Shown piece after piece: positions 26,880-39,271 of a stretch of 64,000 nt of DNA. The notes under the pieces were generated by a model. That model saw nothing but the letters and a program-made list of their open reading frames with translations. It ran no database searches and was not told the DNA's origin. The DNA is from Nyssa sinensis. Taxonomy: Eukaryota; Streptophyta; Magnoliopsida; Cornales; Nyssaceae. Where the stretch lies: the NCBI GenBank assembly GCA_008638375.1, contig CM018047.1:52832679-52896678 (forward strand), given 5' to 3'. The position numbers and the translations under genes were made by a program. Positions within the stretch are counted from its first letter, which is position 1, and every line of letters starts with the position of its first letter.

Positions 26880-29800
26880 TCATTCAATCGGCCTTACATT
26901 CTCATCGAGTTTGGTTTTGATCTTTTCGAGCTCGACGAGGACATCTTTCATGTTAACCCTCTCCTCAACTGACTCTGCTGTGCATTGTAAAGCTAATTCC
27001 ATGATAGATTTGATCTCCTTAGTAGTAGAACCTTCATCTTCTCCTTTCAGTAAATTAGCATCCACAACCTTCGTTATGGAACAAAGTAATGACTCAGATA
27101 CCCAACGCTTCATACTCAACTCTCCTAAAAATTGATCATCTGTGGGCTTCTTTCTTGTAAATGTTTCCATCAAAAGAATCCCATAGCTATAAACATCCAC
27201 CTTAGTGGACACAATTCCAGCTGATCCATACTCTGCAACATTAGTATATACATGACCAATAAACCACGAAACAGTTAGAGATTTCGGAATGAATTTTTCA
27301 AGTAGAACAAAAGGGCAAAATTCCCAAACAAAGTAATCAATCATGACAATTAAGGGGAAAAACAAATACAGAGCTATAAACCAATAGTTCCTTTGGACTA
27401 CACTTTTTCAGTACGTTTTATTACTTCTCCAATGGCATTCATATAGCATAAAAATTTCTTTTGGAATTTATTCTTAATGATTAATCAATATGGAGGAAAG
27501 TTACCTGGTGCCATATACCCAATGGTGCCTAAGGTCTTGGTTTGTGCCATTGACTCCCTTTCAATGAAAAGCTTTGATATGCCAAAGTCACCTACATGTG
27601 CAACCATGTCTTCATCCAGCAGAATATTACTTGGCTTCAAGTCACAGTGCACTACAAGGGTCGAATAGCCGTGATGGAGATACTCCAATGCAGATGCCAC
27701 ATCTATCATAATTGATAATCTTTGGACAATGTCCAAAAAGTAGTTTTGAGAGTACAACCACTTCTCCAAGCTCCCATTAGGCATATATTCCAGCACTAGC
27801 GCTTTGAAATCAGGATTAGAGCAACTGCTGATTATCTTAACAAGATTTCGGTGGCGAATATTACGCATTACTTCACACTCTGCATCAAAACTTTTGAAAG
27901 CTCCTTGTAACTCTAAATTGAAAACCTTTATAGCAAAAATCATCCCATCAAAGAATGTTCCTTTGTATACCAAACTGAGACTTCCCCTCCCAATCAAGTG
28001 GTCTTCACTAAAGTTGTTTGTCGCACGAACAATTTCATGGTGCGAAATCCTTCTATGTGTAGGACCAAGTGGTGAATCGTCTTGAATTAGAACTTCTGTG
28101 TTTTTGCTTCGGCACCATACCCACCAAATTATGGAAGCTGCAATTGCCACCAATGCAATTGATGGTAAAATGTATTTGAGGAGACCTTTAGTCTTTGATT
28201 GTCCATCACATGCTATGACTTGAAATCGTGCTGCTCCACACAATGCATCATTCCACATGAAAGATTCAGCTGTGAAGTTCGTAAAAGGTCCTCCATTTGG
28301 AATTTCTCCGGTTAGTTTATTGAAAGAGACATTTAGATATCTAAGATATATAAGATTCTCCAATGACTTGGGGATCACACCCGAAAGATTGTTCTGAGAG
28401 AGTTCCAAGTACTCCAAGCTTACCATATCACCAAATGATTGGGGAATGGGGCCCTCTAATCTGTTCCTTGATAATGAGAGTTTAATCAAGTTTTGAAGCT
28501 GTCCAATGGAGCTTGAAATCTTACCTGTGAGCTGATTTTTGGATATGTCCAAATGGGTGATGGACTTCAAATTTCCAATTTCTAGTGCTAGAGAACCACT
28601 TAAAAAATTTGATGACAAGTTTAGAATCCTGATATCTGTAAGGCTCCACAAAGGTGATGGTATATTGGACGTTAATGCATTGGAGTCTAAATAGAGTTCT
28701 CGCAATGAAGTAAGATTTCTGAAACAGCTTGGTATTGATCCAGAAAGTTGATTTTCACTTAGAACTAGCTTACCCAAAAAGGGTAGATTGCAAAGAACGC
28801 TGGATATCGATCCCTCTATTGCACTTTTAGGCACTTCAAGCTGTTGGATCTTCCTCAACTGTCCCACTGTAATGGGGATTGATCCTGTGAAGTTGTTTTC
28901 TCCAAGGCTCAATATTACCAGGTTGCTCAAGTTGCCTATCTCGCTTGGAATTGTGCCTTTGATGCCGCTAGCAGATATGTAAAACTCTTCCAGAGAATTG
29001 GACAGATTTCCTATGGATTTTGGAAGAATGCCATTCAGTGGATTAATTCCTACTACTAGTCTCTCCAAATCCCTGCAATTTGTTAATGCAGTCAGGAATC
29101 CTAGTTCAAGGGTAGATGGATCATTTATCAACTGATTTGATTCCACCCAGAGAAATTGGAGGTCGACTAAATTCCCAAAAGTCACGGGTACTTCACCATA
29201 GAACAAGTTATGGGACAGGTCAATTCCAATGAGTGAAGAGGCATTTGAGATTGATCCAGGTATTATTCCACTAAATTGGTTGTATGAGATTGTAAGATAC
29301 TTAAGATTTGGAAGGAAAAGTCCTATAGTTGATGGAAGGCTGCCTGAAAAGTTGTTAACTGCGAGGGAAATTAGTTGTAATCCAGAGATGTTGAAGATTG
29401 ACTCTGGTATTTTGCCCAAAAGGTTGTTTACACTCAAGCTAAAATATTTCAAATTCAAGAGCTGCCCCAATTCTCGAGGAATATTGCCATGAATGTAGTT
29501 TTCATGGATGCGAATCTCATCTAACATTGACAAATTACCTAGTGAAGATGGAATAATACCTGTTAAGTTACTTCTGCCAAGACGTATGACTTGCAGCGCC
29601 GACAAGTTCCCAATTTGACTTGGCACTGTTCCTGTGAATGCATTGTACGACATATCGAGTACTCGAAGTGCTTTACAATGTGATAGACTAGATGGAATCT
29701 GGCCATTGAGTTGGTTCCCAGGCACGCTTAAGATTTCAAGCCTCGGAAGTTGGTGACATATATCGTTTGGAATTGGACCAATCAAGTTGTTCCAACCAAG

Positions 29801-30610
29801 ATATAGTTCTTCCAGTTTTGTTAGATTTCCAAAGGCCTTTGCTATGCTTCCACTGAATTGATTTCTTGGTAAAGATAATTGCCGGAGCTCCCCACATCTT
29901 GTTAGACTGGAGAAGATTTCCCCAGTTAGCTGATTTCCAAAAACATCAAAGGATTCAAGTACTGGAAGGTGAGTGCACATGTCTACTGGGAGAGTGCCAG
30001 ACAGCTGATTGTTTGCGAAATCAATTCTCCATAGAGAAGAGATGTTGAAGACGGTGGAAGGAATGGAACCCGAAATGGTGTTGTTTCTTATGTTTAACAT
30101 CTGCAAATTAGGAAGATTTCCAATCTCTCGGGGAATTGATCCTGTGAAAATGTTGTAAGACAGAATCATGATGTGAAGCTTTGTGAGGAATCCAAAACTT
30201 GTTGGAATCTCCCCACTAAGCGCATTGAACTGCAAATCTAATGACTTGAGTCGACGCAAATGACCCAGTTCATCAGGGAGATGCCCTTGAAAGTTGTTAT
30301 TGCTGATGTTGAAGGAAATAAGAAATGAAAGATTGCCAAGCTCTCTGGGTATGGTACCATTTAGACCCATATTAGGAAGATTCAAGGCTGTTACTCTTCT
30401 GTGGCGAAGGCTGCAAGAGATCCCAACCCAACTGCAAAAAGAGGTTCCCTCCGACCAGTTCTTTGCCAGGATGTTATTGGGTTCGGAGGTGATATGAGCT
30501 TTTAAGGTTAAAAGAGCTGACTCATCTGTGAAGTTGGTCACAGACACTACTAGGCGAGCCACAAAGCAGTGAATTAAAAGCAGTAACGCCATTACATTCT
30601 TCTTCTCCAT
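26880..30610 (-). CDS. LRR receptor-like kinase, class XII (EFR/Xa21/At3g47570-like), copy 1
   Basis: Two exons: 27,505-30,610 and 26,880-27,232, with a 272-bp GT-AG intron splitting the E codon of GYMAPE, giving 1,152 residues. ATG at 30,610 starts MEKKNVMALLLLIHCFVARL, a signal peptide. Then come an LRRNT cap (SFCSWVGISC), about 28 plant LRRs (LGNLSxL..NNFxGxIP) to about residue 790, a membrane span near 813-835 (SIALVAIAASIIWWVW) and a kinase domain (about 870-1,147). The catalytic loop is VVHCDLKPSN, a non-RD kinase typical of pattern-recognition receptors. DFG, the VAIK-type Lys (FAIKVF) and the alphaC Glu are present. The glycine loop is GRGSLSLVYKG: its third Gly is Ser. The short leader contains a GA tract. 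Probable plasma-membrane immune or peptide receptor; ligand unknown. No frameshift seen. Confidence 0.93.
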
Positions 30611-32533
30611 GATGCCTGGTTAGAGAGCGAGAGAGAGAGGGAAGTATGTATGCTTTATTAATAGTGGTTCAATTATATTCACCATACCCATTATACTGCT
30701 TTTACTTTTATGTACTTATCAATTCCTTGAACTCATTAGATTCCATCTCACATTGGCTTGAGTGGAATAAAGTGAACAACAACCATCAAAAAAAATTTCT
30801 TTGAAAGAAATTAATGTAATGGAGAAAAAGCTCATGAAAAAGAAAAAAGGTTCAAATTTGTATTTTCGTGCACGTCACAAATTTGAATGCAATTTTCTGT
30901 CTTTTTTTTTTTTTGAATATATTTTTGTGAACAACATGTTGCACAAGAGCTAAACTATACTTAGTTAATCATTAAGTTAAATAATTTAGGAGAAAATACT
31001 AAAATGTTCTTAAAATCAATTATTCAATTTAAAAAATCAATGATATATTTTTTTATCTAAAAGTTCCAAAAAAAAAAAAAATTTAATAAAAAAAATCAAT
31101 TATTAACTTTCATCTTAACATAATTAAAAAATATTACTAATTAGACTAAAATAGTCTTCAAGATATATTTTAAAATATAGTAAAAGGTTGATAAAAATAA
31201 AATTTCAATCCAAAAAAAAAAAAAATTAACATTTTTTATTTATCTAGAATACCTCAAAAATAAATCTTTTACTTCATAAAATGTTATGTTTGTTTTGGAT
31301 TGAAGAAGTTATCTTATAATTTTTTCAATATTTTTTTAAAATGTATTTTGACGATTGTTTTAGTCTAATTATTTTTGTTTTTAATGGCATTAAGATGAAA
31401 GTTAATATTTGAACTTTTTTTGGATCTTTTAAATAGAAAAAAAATTTTGGATTAAAAAATTTATTTTAAATATTTTTTTGTATTTTTTCCAATAATTTAT
31501 TCTTTGTCAATTATCAAACCAAATGACCAATCATTATCACACAACCGATTTGACCAAAAGATTTTCAAGTTTTCTCCACTTTTATCAAATATATGAATTC
31601 AATAATTATGCATTCAGTTTATCAATAAAAGTTCAGGTTGATGGTTCGAATACAACCACGTACAAGTTCCAATTGTTTATCAAGAAATGCATTTGTCAAA
31701 TTGTCAAACCATAAATTCCAGTTTTCAACTGCAATACCAGATACAAAACACAATTAAGCAAATATATCTCATTGTCACCCACAATATGCATACATATATA
31801 TATATATATATATAAGCAAATATATCTCATTGTCACCCACAATATATATATATATATATATATATATTACAGGATAAAAGTGCAGGCCCAACAACCAATG
31901 GATTAGATTAAACCAGATACAAGACACAATTAAGCAAATATACCTCATTGTCACCCACAATATACATATATATATGTATGTATATATATATATTACAGGA
32001 TAAAAGTGCAGGCCCAAAACCAATGGATTAGATTAATTGAAGGAAATGTGAATAATATGGAAGATTCTCGATTGAAAATAATACTTAATTCTGTCAAGGA
32101 AGCACAGTTGGGATGTGAGTGGAGAAATTATTTATTGAGGCATTGGATCACGTGGTGTTTCATGTCAATAAAATATGTTATCATGCAAGGCTGCTATGAT
32201 CAAAGATTTCGTACCTTTCTTCCTTCCCCTTTTAAAGTTATAAGTTGTCGTTATTTTGATATCTTTTGAATGATTTTCTGAATTTCTGATTCTTCAAAAT
32301 CTTAATATTTTTAGGATTCTCTTCCTGCTTGAATTTAGGATAGGGATTCTTGAGTTGAGGTCTTCCTCTTCAATCCTGCTTCTTCTGTCTTGATCTCGAT
32401 TCCACCTTGGAAGGTATTAAAGTGCTGTCAATACAAGTCCTAAAGACTGATTTTAAGGACCTTTAGAGATTTTAAGATGTCTGTACTTGGTCTTGATAAT
32501 TTTAGGGTATATCAAAATAGATTCAAGTATGTT

Positions 32534-32573
<40 letters not shown>

Positions 32574-33765
32574 TGTGGATATATAGACATGTGCATGTGT
32601 AAATAACATTTGTTAAACTATTACTGGGTATATAAAGAATTTTGAAATTATATAACAGTAAACTGTAAAAGTAGTGCTACTGGCGCGAGACTCTTTCGCA
32701 GCCCTTGGTCAATTGAATAACACTTCCCTCAGAACTATATTTAGCTCAATATTTTTGGCTTAAACTAAATACTTTTTTTTTATAATAAAAAAAAATTGTT
32801 TAAAAAAAATTTAAAAAATGGCTTCGAAATGACACTTGAATTTATATAAACATTTTGCTTTGTCCAAAATGATGATCTAAGGGACAGAAGATTAATATAA
32901 GTTTAGTGAGGTCACACTCCTTCGATGGAAATTAAGAAAGACCAAATTGGGTTGGCCAAACATTTTAAAGTGGGCGGCCCCTCAGGTAGTAGTTTCATGA
33001 ATGAGAAACAAAAGATGGATTTTTTTCAATGTGAATTCAATTAAATCCAAATGTGTTTTTTGTTTTGAAAACCCTTCTGGAAGGTCAAATTTTAGACCTA
33101 AAATGATTGAACATAAGATAGTCATTTGCCTGTGGCTTAGTCCATAAAAATTGAAAATGTAATCATGCTTATATTAGAAACATATATATATGTATGTATA
33201 TATGGATATGTGTGTCTGTGTGTATGCAAGTTTGGTCATTTATCTTCATGATTCATAGGTGACCAAGTCTACCTTGTAGTATTTTCCTCTGCATTGTCAC
33301 CATTCCACCATAGATTACTTGTTTTCCTCCTATCGAAAAAAGGATGAGTTTTTGACCCAACACAGAGACTTCTTAATCAACGTATTCAAATTCACCTTGT
33401 TTTGAATTTATTTTTTAAATTTATGTTATTATCAATCAGCATTTCTTTAAAATTTGAAAGAAATAGTCCTATACATTTTTTTTTTTTGGTGAAGATACCT
33501 ATTCTTTGAAACATAAGTTTTAAAAAATAATTTAAAAGAGATGAGTCCGATAAAAAAATTCAAGAAAAGCATCATAGGTTACTCTCAGAATCAACGTCAC
33601 ATTTTGAATTAAATGTTTATTCAAGTAAGAGAAATATATTCATATGGATCAACTCTTATATTAGATATGCATAACAATCATTTTTAAAAATACGTAATAT
33701 AATGAATATTTTATTAAAAATAAATTATAAACAATTATATTTACACAAAGTGTAAGTTCATCTCG

Positions 33766-33815
<50 letters not shown>

Positions 33816-34198
33816 TAAATAAATAAACTAACCATGTGAATAATATGGAAGATTTTCAATCTTAAAAATAAAAGTCAACTCAGTCATCATGTTTCATGTA
33901 GCACAATTGGGTTAGGTGAGGGGTTCAAGAGATAGAAGTTTACTAGCTTCCATATTTTGGATTATAATTGTTGACATTGTGACAGAATTTTGTGACGAAA
34001 ATGAGAGAAAATATGGTCCCTACAATCCATTGCCAGACCCATTATATGGAAGGCTTCAAATTTTTTTATGTGCAAATTTTGCAAGGTCAAAGGATGGATA
34101 CTTAGATTTTGAAAGACTAGTTTAGTGCATGAGATTTTTGTCGTTGTAAGATCTAGAAAGTATTAGTCTACACAGCCTTACTTTTATAAGCGAAGATT
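30611..34198. other. 5' flank of LRR kinase copy 1 and intergenic repeats
   Basis: Just upstream of the ATG is a GA-rich leader (30,625-30,642). TATA-like AATATAATTG lies near 30,668. At 31,750-32,020 a phrase AAGCAAATATAYCTCATTGT followed by CACCCACAATATAYA occurs three times, interleaved with (TA)n and two copies of ATTACAGGATAAAAGTGCAG. TA runs also lie near 32,538 and 33,770. Short frames near 32,006 and 33,916 have no ATG or family similarity and I do not call them genes. Confidence 0.55.
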
Positions 34199-35192
34199 CA
34201 GAGAAATTGTTTTTACAGATCTAGAAATTGTTATTGCGACTTGACTCACACGCTATGACTTAGACTTAGAAACCTTATTCACCTTGTCTTTTCTTTTAAT
34301 ACATTCAAATTATCTATCATTTGTTGTTTTTCAATAATAAAATAGTTATCTGTATTTTACAAACTCTTCTGAGAGGTCAAAATTTAGGCCTAAGCTGATT
34401 GAACATATTTGATAAATATCTGCAAGTTTAGTCATTTGTTGGTGGCTTAGTCAATAAAAAATGAAAGTGTACTCGTGCTTACTTTAGAAAAAGAGAACCA
34501 AGCCAAGTCTATTTTTGGGAAAGATTTAATGAAAATTCAATAAATTAAAAGGGATTAATTTTTAATTTTTTTTTTTATCAAAATAACAACAAAAAATGAA
34601 ATTTTCAAATCTTTAGAGCCAAGTTATGGGAGTGACCAAAGTTTTTTTTTCCAAGAAAATATGTATTATGCAATTAATCATTATCGTTACTTAATAAATT
34701 GATAAGAGTCTCTTAATTTCGGGCATTGAAAAACTTAACAATTGCAATCAATACAGAGATAAAGTTAACACAAAACTGAAATAAATAAATAAACACAACA
34801 CATCCCTCCCTACTTTCTCGTGGAGAGAGTGAAAATAAAACTAGAGAGAGGTCATGCGTTATCGACTAAGTTAACAACAGTTAGCGAAAGCACCGAAGTT
34901 AAATACAAATTGTAACTTTCTCACAACTTTTCCTTTCTTTTAAAATTCAGTAATGAAGAATCCAATCTAAGCATTTATAATCTAAATTAGTTAACATCTT
35001 CAAATTAATTGAGTTTTTTTTTTTCAATTGGAAGGGATAGAGAATGAAGCTTTGATCATTAAGTCCTTCCTTTAAGATATAATGTCCGACACTTAACTCT
35101 GTACTACAAAAAATTTGGCTGAAATAAATATTTTTTTTCTGGTAATTAAATAAAACAAAAATATTGTTAAAGTACAAAAACCCATAGGTTGT
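34199..35192. other. Intergenic, no gene seen
   Basis: AT-rich single-copy-looking sequence beyond the region where the two segmental copies can be compared in this window. Confidence 0.4.
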
Positions 35193-35462
35193 TTTACGAG
35201 AAGGATGTGAACGGACACCCTCAAATAATCAAATTGTTGAATGAGTGGGGAAGCAAAAGACCTATAGTGATTGATGACTTTAGACCTATAGTGGCAGAAA
35301 TTCACCAGTTAGCAATATATATACACATATAATTCTTAATGTGGTTTCATTACATTCTTGTAATGGGGCTGCACATGGTGTGGCAAATTATGCGTATTAA
35401 AATAGTTTGATATTTTAACAATCTGATTATTTGAGGGTGTCTGTTTACGTCCTTCTAGTAAA
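35193..35462. mobile_element. MITE with 39-bp terminal inverted repeats
   Basis: Left end TTTACGAGAAGGATGTGAAC continuing GGACACCCTCAAATAATCA. The right end is its inverted repeat (TGATTATTTGAGGGTGTCTG then TTTACGTCCTTCTAGTAAA) with four mismatches. The element is 270 bp and non-coding. I could not settle a target duplication, so the superfamily is open. Confidence 0.75.
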
Positions 35463-35484
35463 TATATCTATATATATATATATA

Positions 35485-35630
35485 TCTGATTATTTGAGAG
35501 TGTCTGTTATATATTTTATTAGAAAGATGTGAACGGACACCCTCAAATAATATCGTTGGTGAGTGGGGAAGCAAAAGATCTATAGTGATTGATGACTTTA
35601 GACCTATAGTGGCAGACATTCATCAGTTAG

Positions 35631-35670
<40 letters not shown>

Positions 35671-35745
35671 CTTAATGTGGTTTCATTACATTTTTGCAAT
35701 GGGGCTGCACATGGTGTGGCAAATTATGCATGTTAAATAGCTTGA
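35485..35745. mobile_element. Second, broken copy of the same MITE
   Basis: Begins with an inverted end piece (TGATTATTTGAGAGTGTCTG at about 35,487), directly followed by a new left end (TTATTAGAAAGATGTGAACG at about 35,516) and the same interior (GATTGATGACTTTAGACCTA, then TGGGGCTGCACATGGTGTGG). The right terminal repeat is missing. An AT run at 35,633-35,667 expands the middle. Confidence 0.7.
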
Positions 35746-35928
35746 TATATAATATTAGATTCATTTTTTTATCAGTTTAAGTTTTTAGAGCGTTTAGTTA
35801 TTTAACAATACCCTTTCTGTGGAGTCAAATGAGTTGGGGAGAGAGAATTATCCCTCTTGGATGCACGCTCTTTCCTTGAAATCCAAATGAATTATTAGAT
35901 TTAAACCAATCCAACAGAAAGTCATGTT

Positions 35929-37105
35929 TCATATGCTTATAGAAGGCTTACAAGCAATCAAAAGTGAAGGAATTGAAAGAGCACTGGTGGAGCTCATTTG
36001 GCTAATGGATTGAAATCCTATTATCCTTCTAAGCTCTTGTGCAGCATCCTTCATTGTTGGCCTCTCTTCTGCATTATTCTGGAGGCATTTCCATGCAAGT
36101 TCTGTGCATGCCATTAGTTGGTTTGCACAACCTTCCAACATGATTTCTGGTCCCATGTACTTTTCAGCAGCCTCCATGATGACACGACGAAGAAATGGCA
36201 CATCCTCTGCCAAGCAGACATCAGATTGAATAGTAGTAGATGCTGAATTAGCGCAACAGTCATTACTGCTATTGAGCTGGCTACAAGCACCTTGAGCAGT
36301 AGTTGATGATGCCATATTAAATTCACTTTCTTCCATAGAATGTAGATTGTCAAACCTGAGCCTAAAATTTGTATTTGTCCAACTTTCTCCTGACAAAATC
36401 TCTCCGTCAATCGCGCTGATACAAAGCACTCAGGGGTAACATAACCCACAGTCCCTCTCAATTGTGTTTCAACATATTCCTTCCCTGAAGGGATTGACAC
36501 AGCCAAACTGAAATCCGATAGTTTCACGACATAATTTTTATCCAAAAAAATGTTGCTGAATTTTATGTTCCAATGGATGGTGATCTTGGACATCCCCATA
36601 TGGAGATAGGCCATGGCATCAGCAATCTCCTTGGCAACCTTTAACCTACTCTCCCATGGTAGTAGCTGCTGGTGATGATGAATATAATTGGAAAGAACTC
36701 CATTATCTGCATACTCGTACACCAGCATAGGAATTTCAGTTTCTAAGCAGCAGCCAAAGAGCATGAGCATGTTGTTGTGATTGTTCACTTGTGCAGCAAA
36801 AACAAGCTCATTAATGGCTAAATTCAACTCATTGCAGCTCACTGTCTTGACAAAAATTTAGCGGCCATTGAGGAACCCTTTGTACATCCTGTAGTAAACA
36901 TGAACTATAGCAAACTGATAATGATAATCATTGGTTGCTTGTGCAAGCTCTTTTGCAGAGAAAATTCTGATGGGATTGTATTTTCCATCACATGATTCCA
37001 TTAGTTTTTCTCACAACAGGCCTCCATTATGCAACATGTATCCCTTCTTTTTTGAGACTCTGCTGAATATATTATAATTGCTTCTCATTCTCCCCTTTCC
37101 CATGC
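35929..37105 (-). pseudogene. ZRK/ZED1-like pseudokinase (RLCK XII) relic
   Basis: The minus strand reads, from about 37,050, a frame containing ESCDGKYNPIRIFSAKEL, ATNDYHYQF, RMYKGFLNGR and stop, IFVKTVSCNELN, then LFGCCLETEIPMLVYEYA, LLPWESRLKVAKEIADAMAY, ITIHWNIKFSNIFLDKNYVV and KLSDFSLAVSIPSGKEYVET. The order and wording (NPIRxFSA, LGCCLET, LPWxSRLKIAxEIA, LSDFSLxxSIP) fit the ZED1-related kinase family, pseudokinases that partner the NLR ZAR1 as decoys. HRD is HWN and DFG is DFS. There is a TGA within GLLLEKL, a TAA after NGR, and a frameshift after RLTERFC. The remaining C-lobe (TELAWKCLQNNAEERPTMKD) continues in another frame and the segment between is lost. A wall-associated-kinase-like label is a less specific alternative. 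Confidence 0.75.
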
Positions 37106-37397
37106 TTAACAAGCTCGATCCCCATACAACACCAGCTGCCTACCAAAATTACTCCAAGTCCTTAGATATTTTCAAATTAATTAGGACGAAAACAAAAATT
37201 CCTAAACAAGTTTATTTACAGATAACTGTTCAATTTAATGATTGATAATCAGTAATATTTTCCTGATGAGTTTTTGTCAACAGGTGGGTAATTTAATAAT
37301 TCTATGAGCTACTAAATTATCCATACCACCAACAACAACAAAAAAAAAACCTATCAATTCCTAAATCTCTAGAAAACTCTAATTATATCTGTTTACA

Positions 37398-37457
<60 letters not shown>

Positions 37458-38785
37458 GGAAATGCTAATGCTTGTTACAAACCTAAACAAAAATTCACAG
37501 AATGCAAAAAAGGTAATTAGATTTTGCCACAACTTCTTTAAAAAAAATATATAATAAAAAAAGGGCCTAAAATATGCCAAACGGTACATTCTATTAAATG
37601 AGTTGTGTAAAACTTGAAAAGAAAGATCAGATAGGAAAGAAGATATAGTTTAACCTGGTGGAGTTGTAATTTTGGGGGACAGTCACAATTTTTTCTCTGC
37701 TCTATTTGCCTTGAAATTTAGTACAAACCAATAAATCATGTAAATGCACTTTGATCACTGCCCTACCTAAAATTTGCCCTTCTCTTCTCTTCTGGGGTCG
37801 ATCTTTCTTGCAGTTGCAGGTCTATTTCTCTTTCCGTAGGAGACTTTTTCTCTAGGTTTTTTGCCATTTCACTGCCTGTTTCTCAGGGGAAGTCTTGCTC
37901 AGAAGTTTCTCACAACTATAAAAATTTTATTTGAGATTTTTAAAATCATATTCTCATATCTTATTTTTATTGACAAAATAAATATATATATATATATATT
38001 CAATGTTTTTTAAATGATAAAATTACTCAATTTATTTTTTTATATTTTTTAAATTTTGACTAAATTTTTATAACTTTTTTAAAATATATATTTTTTTATA
38101 TTATATAAAAATAAATTTAAAATAAATAACTTATATTTAAATTTTTGATCAAGAATGTTTTAGTCAATTTTTATTTGAAAATAAAAAACTTAAAAAAATT
38201 AGTCAAAAATGACAAAAACACAAAAATATTAAGCCTCATTTAAAACCTATATAAAATTATAAGGTGTGGCCCGAAACTCATATACAATTATAAAGTACTA
38301 TTTGAAACTCATATAAAATTATAGAGGACTATTTTAAAACTCATATGAAATTATAAGGTACTAAAATGTAATCAATTTGAAACGATAGTTAACTACCGTT
38401 TATAATTGGCCTCAATTGAAATAAAATTAAAAATTAAAAAAATTGAATTATTACAATTAATAATAGAGAGTTTTATGCAAAATCGAAACAAAACTTTAAG
38501 ATATTAAATCGTAATTAAACCTAAAAGTAACTTTCATATTTATTCACACACAAATTTGAATGCATGGCATGGAAATTTTATTCGGAATTTAGAATACTTT
38601 TGATAGGGATGCAAATTCGAACTACTACAAAGACAACTTCATTACGTGGAAATTTTTTTAAGGATTTTTTTTCCTTAAAAAAATAAGGGCATCATTACGT
38701 GGCACCCCAATTTTATATCTACAAAGGCGACGTCGTTCAAAAATTTCAGTAGGAGCACTTGGTCCGGAGGTCCCCAATGTATTTA
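37106..38785. other. Intergenic, no gene seen
   Basis: Very AT-rich. Contains (TA)n followed by (TG)n at 37,400-37,454, and near 38,652-38,686 a TTTTTTTAAGGA / TCCTTAAAAAAA hairpin between two ATTACGTGG phrases. Confidence 0.5.
38236..38365. repeat. Diverged tandem repeat, about 35-bp unit, four copies
   Basis: The phrase AAACTCATATAAAATTATA with following GGTACTA or GGACTAT recurs four times with substitutions. Confidence 0.7.
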
Positions 38786-39271
38786 CACTTCATTTGGATA
38801 AGTACGAGAGAAAGAAAAGGAGAGGAGAGTATTAGTTATGAGGGAAAGGAAAGAAGAGGAGAAAAGAGAGTAATCCCTCCTTCATGTTTGGATAACTAAT
38901 GAAAAGAAACGAGAGAAAAAAACTAATATAATCATTTCATCTTGTTTGAGAATGATAAAGGAAAGAAAGGAAATGAAAGAATTTTATATTATTTTATTAT
39001 TATACCCTTTGGATGTCTTAAGATTGAGGTGTCATTTTTATTTTAGCTTTTATAATTTTAAGGGTAATATTAGTATTATTAAAAATTCATTAATTCCTTA
39101 TTTCCTTTCCCTCCGTTTCCTCCCACTTTTGGAGGGATAATAAAATTGCTTAAATGAGGGTTAAGCTCTCCCTCCCTTTCCTTCCTAATTTTTAAAACAA
39201 ACATGATATAAGTTCTCTTTCCTTTTCCTTCTCTTTCCTTTCTTTCTGATTCATTCTATCCAAACATAGTG
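38786..39271. mobile_element. Tourist-like MITE, TTA target duplication
   Basis: The ends are CACTTCATTTGGATA and TATCCAAACATAGTG (inverted, with mismatches), flanked by TTA on both sides (38,783-38,785 and 39,272-39,274), as for PIF/Harbinger-derived MITEs. One arm is purine-rich (GAGAGAAAGAAAAGGAGAGG) and the other is the matching pyrimidine-rich arm. 486 bp, non-coding. Confidence 0.72.

Noticed and set aside
26880..27365. Separate small kinase gene beginning upstream of AEYGSAG
   Set aside because: The upstream part is the intron; splicing at 27,232 and 27,505 restores GYMAPEYGSAG in frame with the large exon.
27477..30497. Plus-strand frames opposite the LRR kinases (also 57,494-60,514)
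   Set aside because: They are shadows of the long leucine-rich reading frame on the other strand and repeat identically in both copies.
33916..34125. 70-codon plus-strand frame repeated at 63,722
   Set aside because: It lacks an ATG start and recognisable similarity, and its conservation is explained by the segmental duplication.
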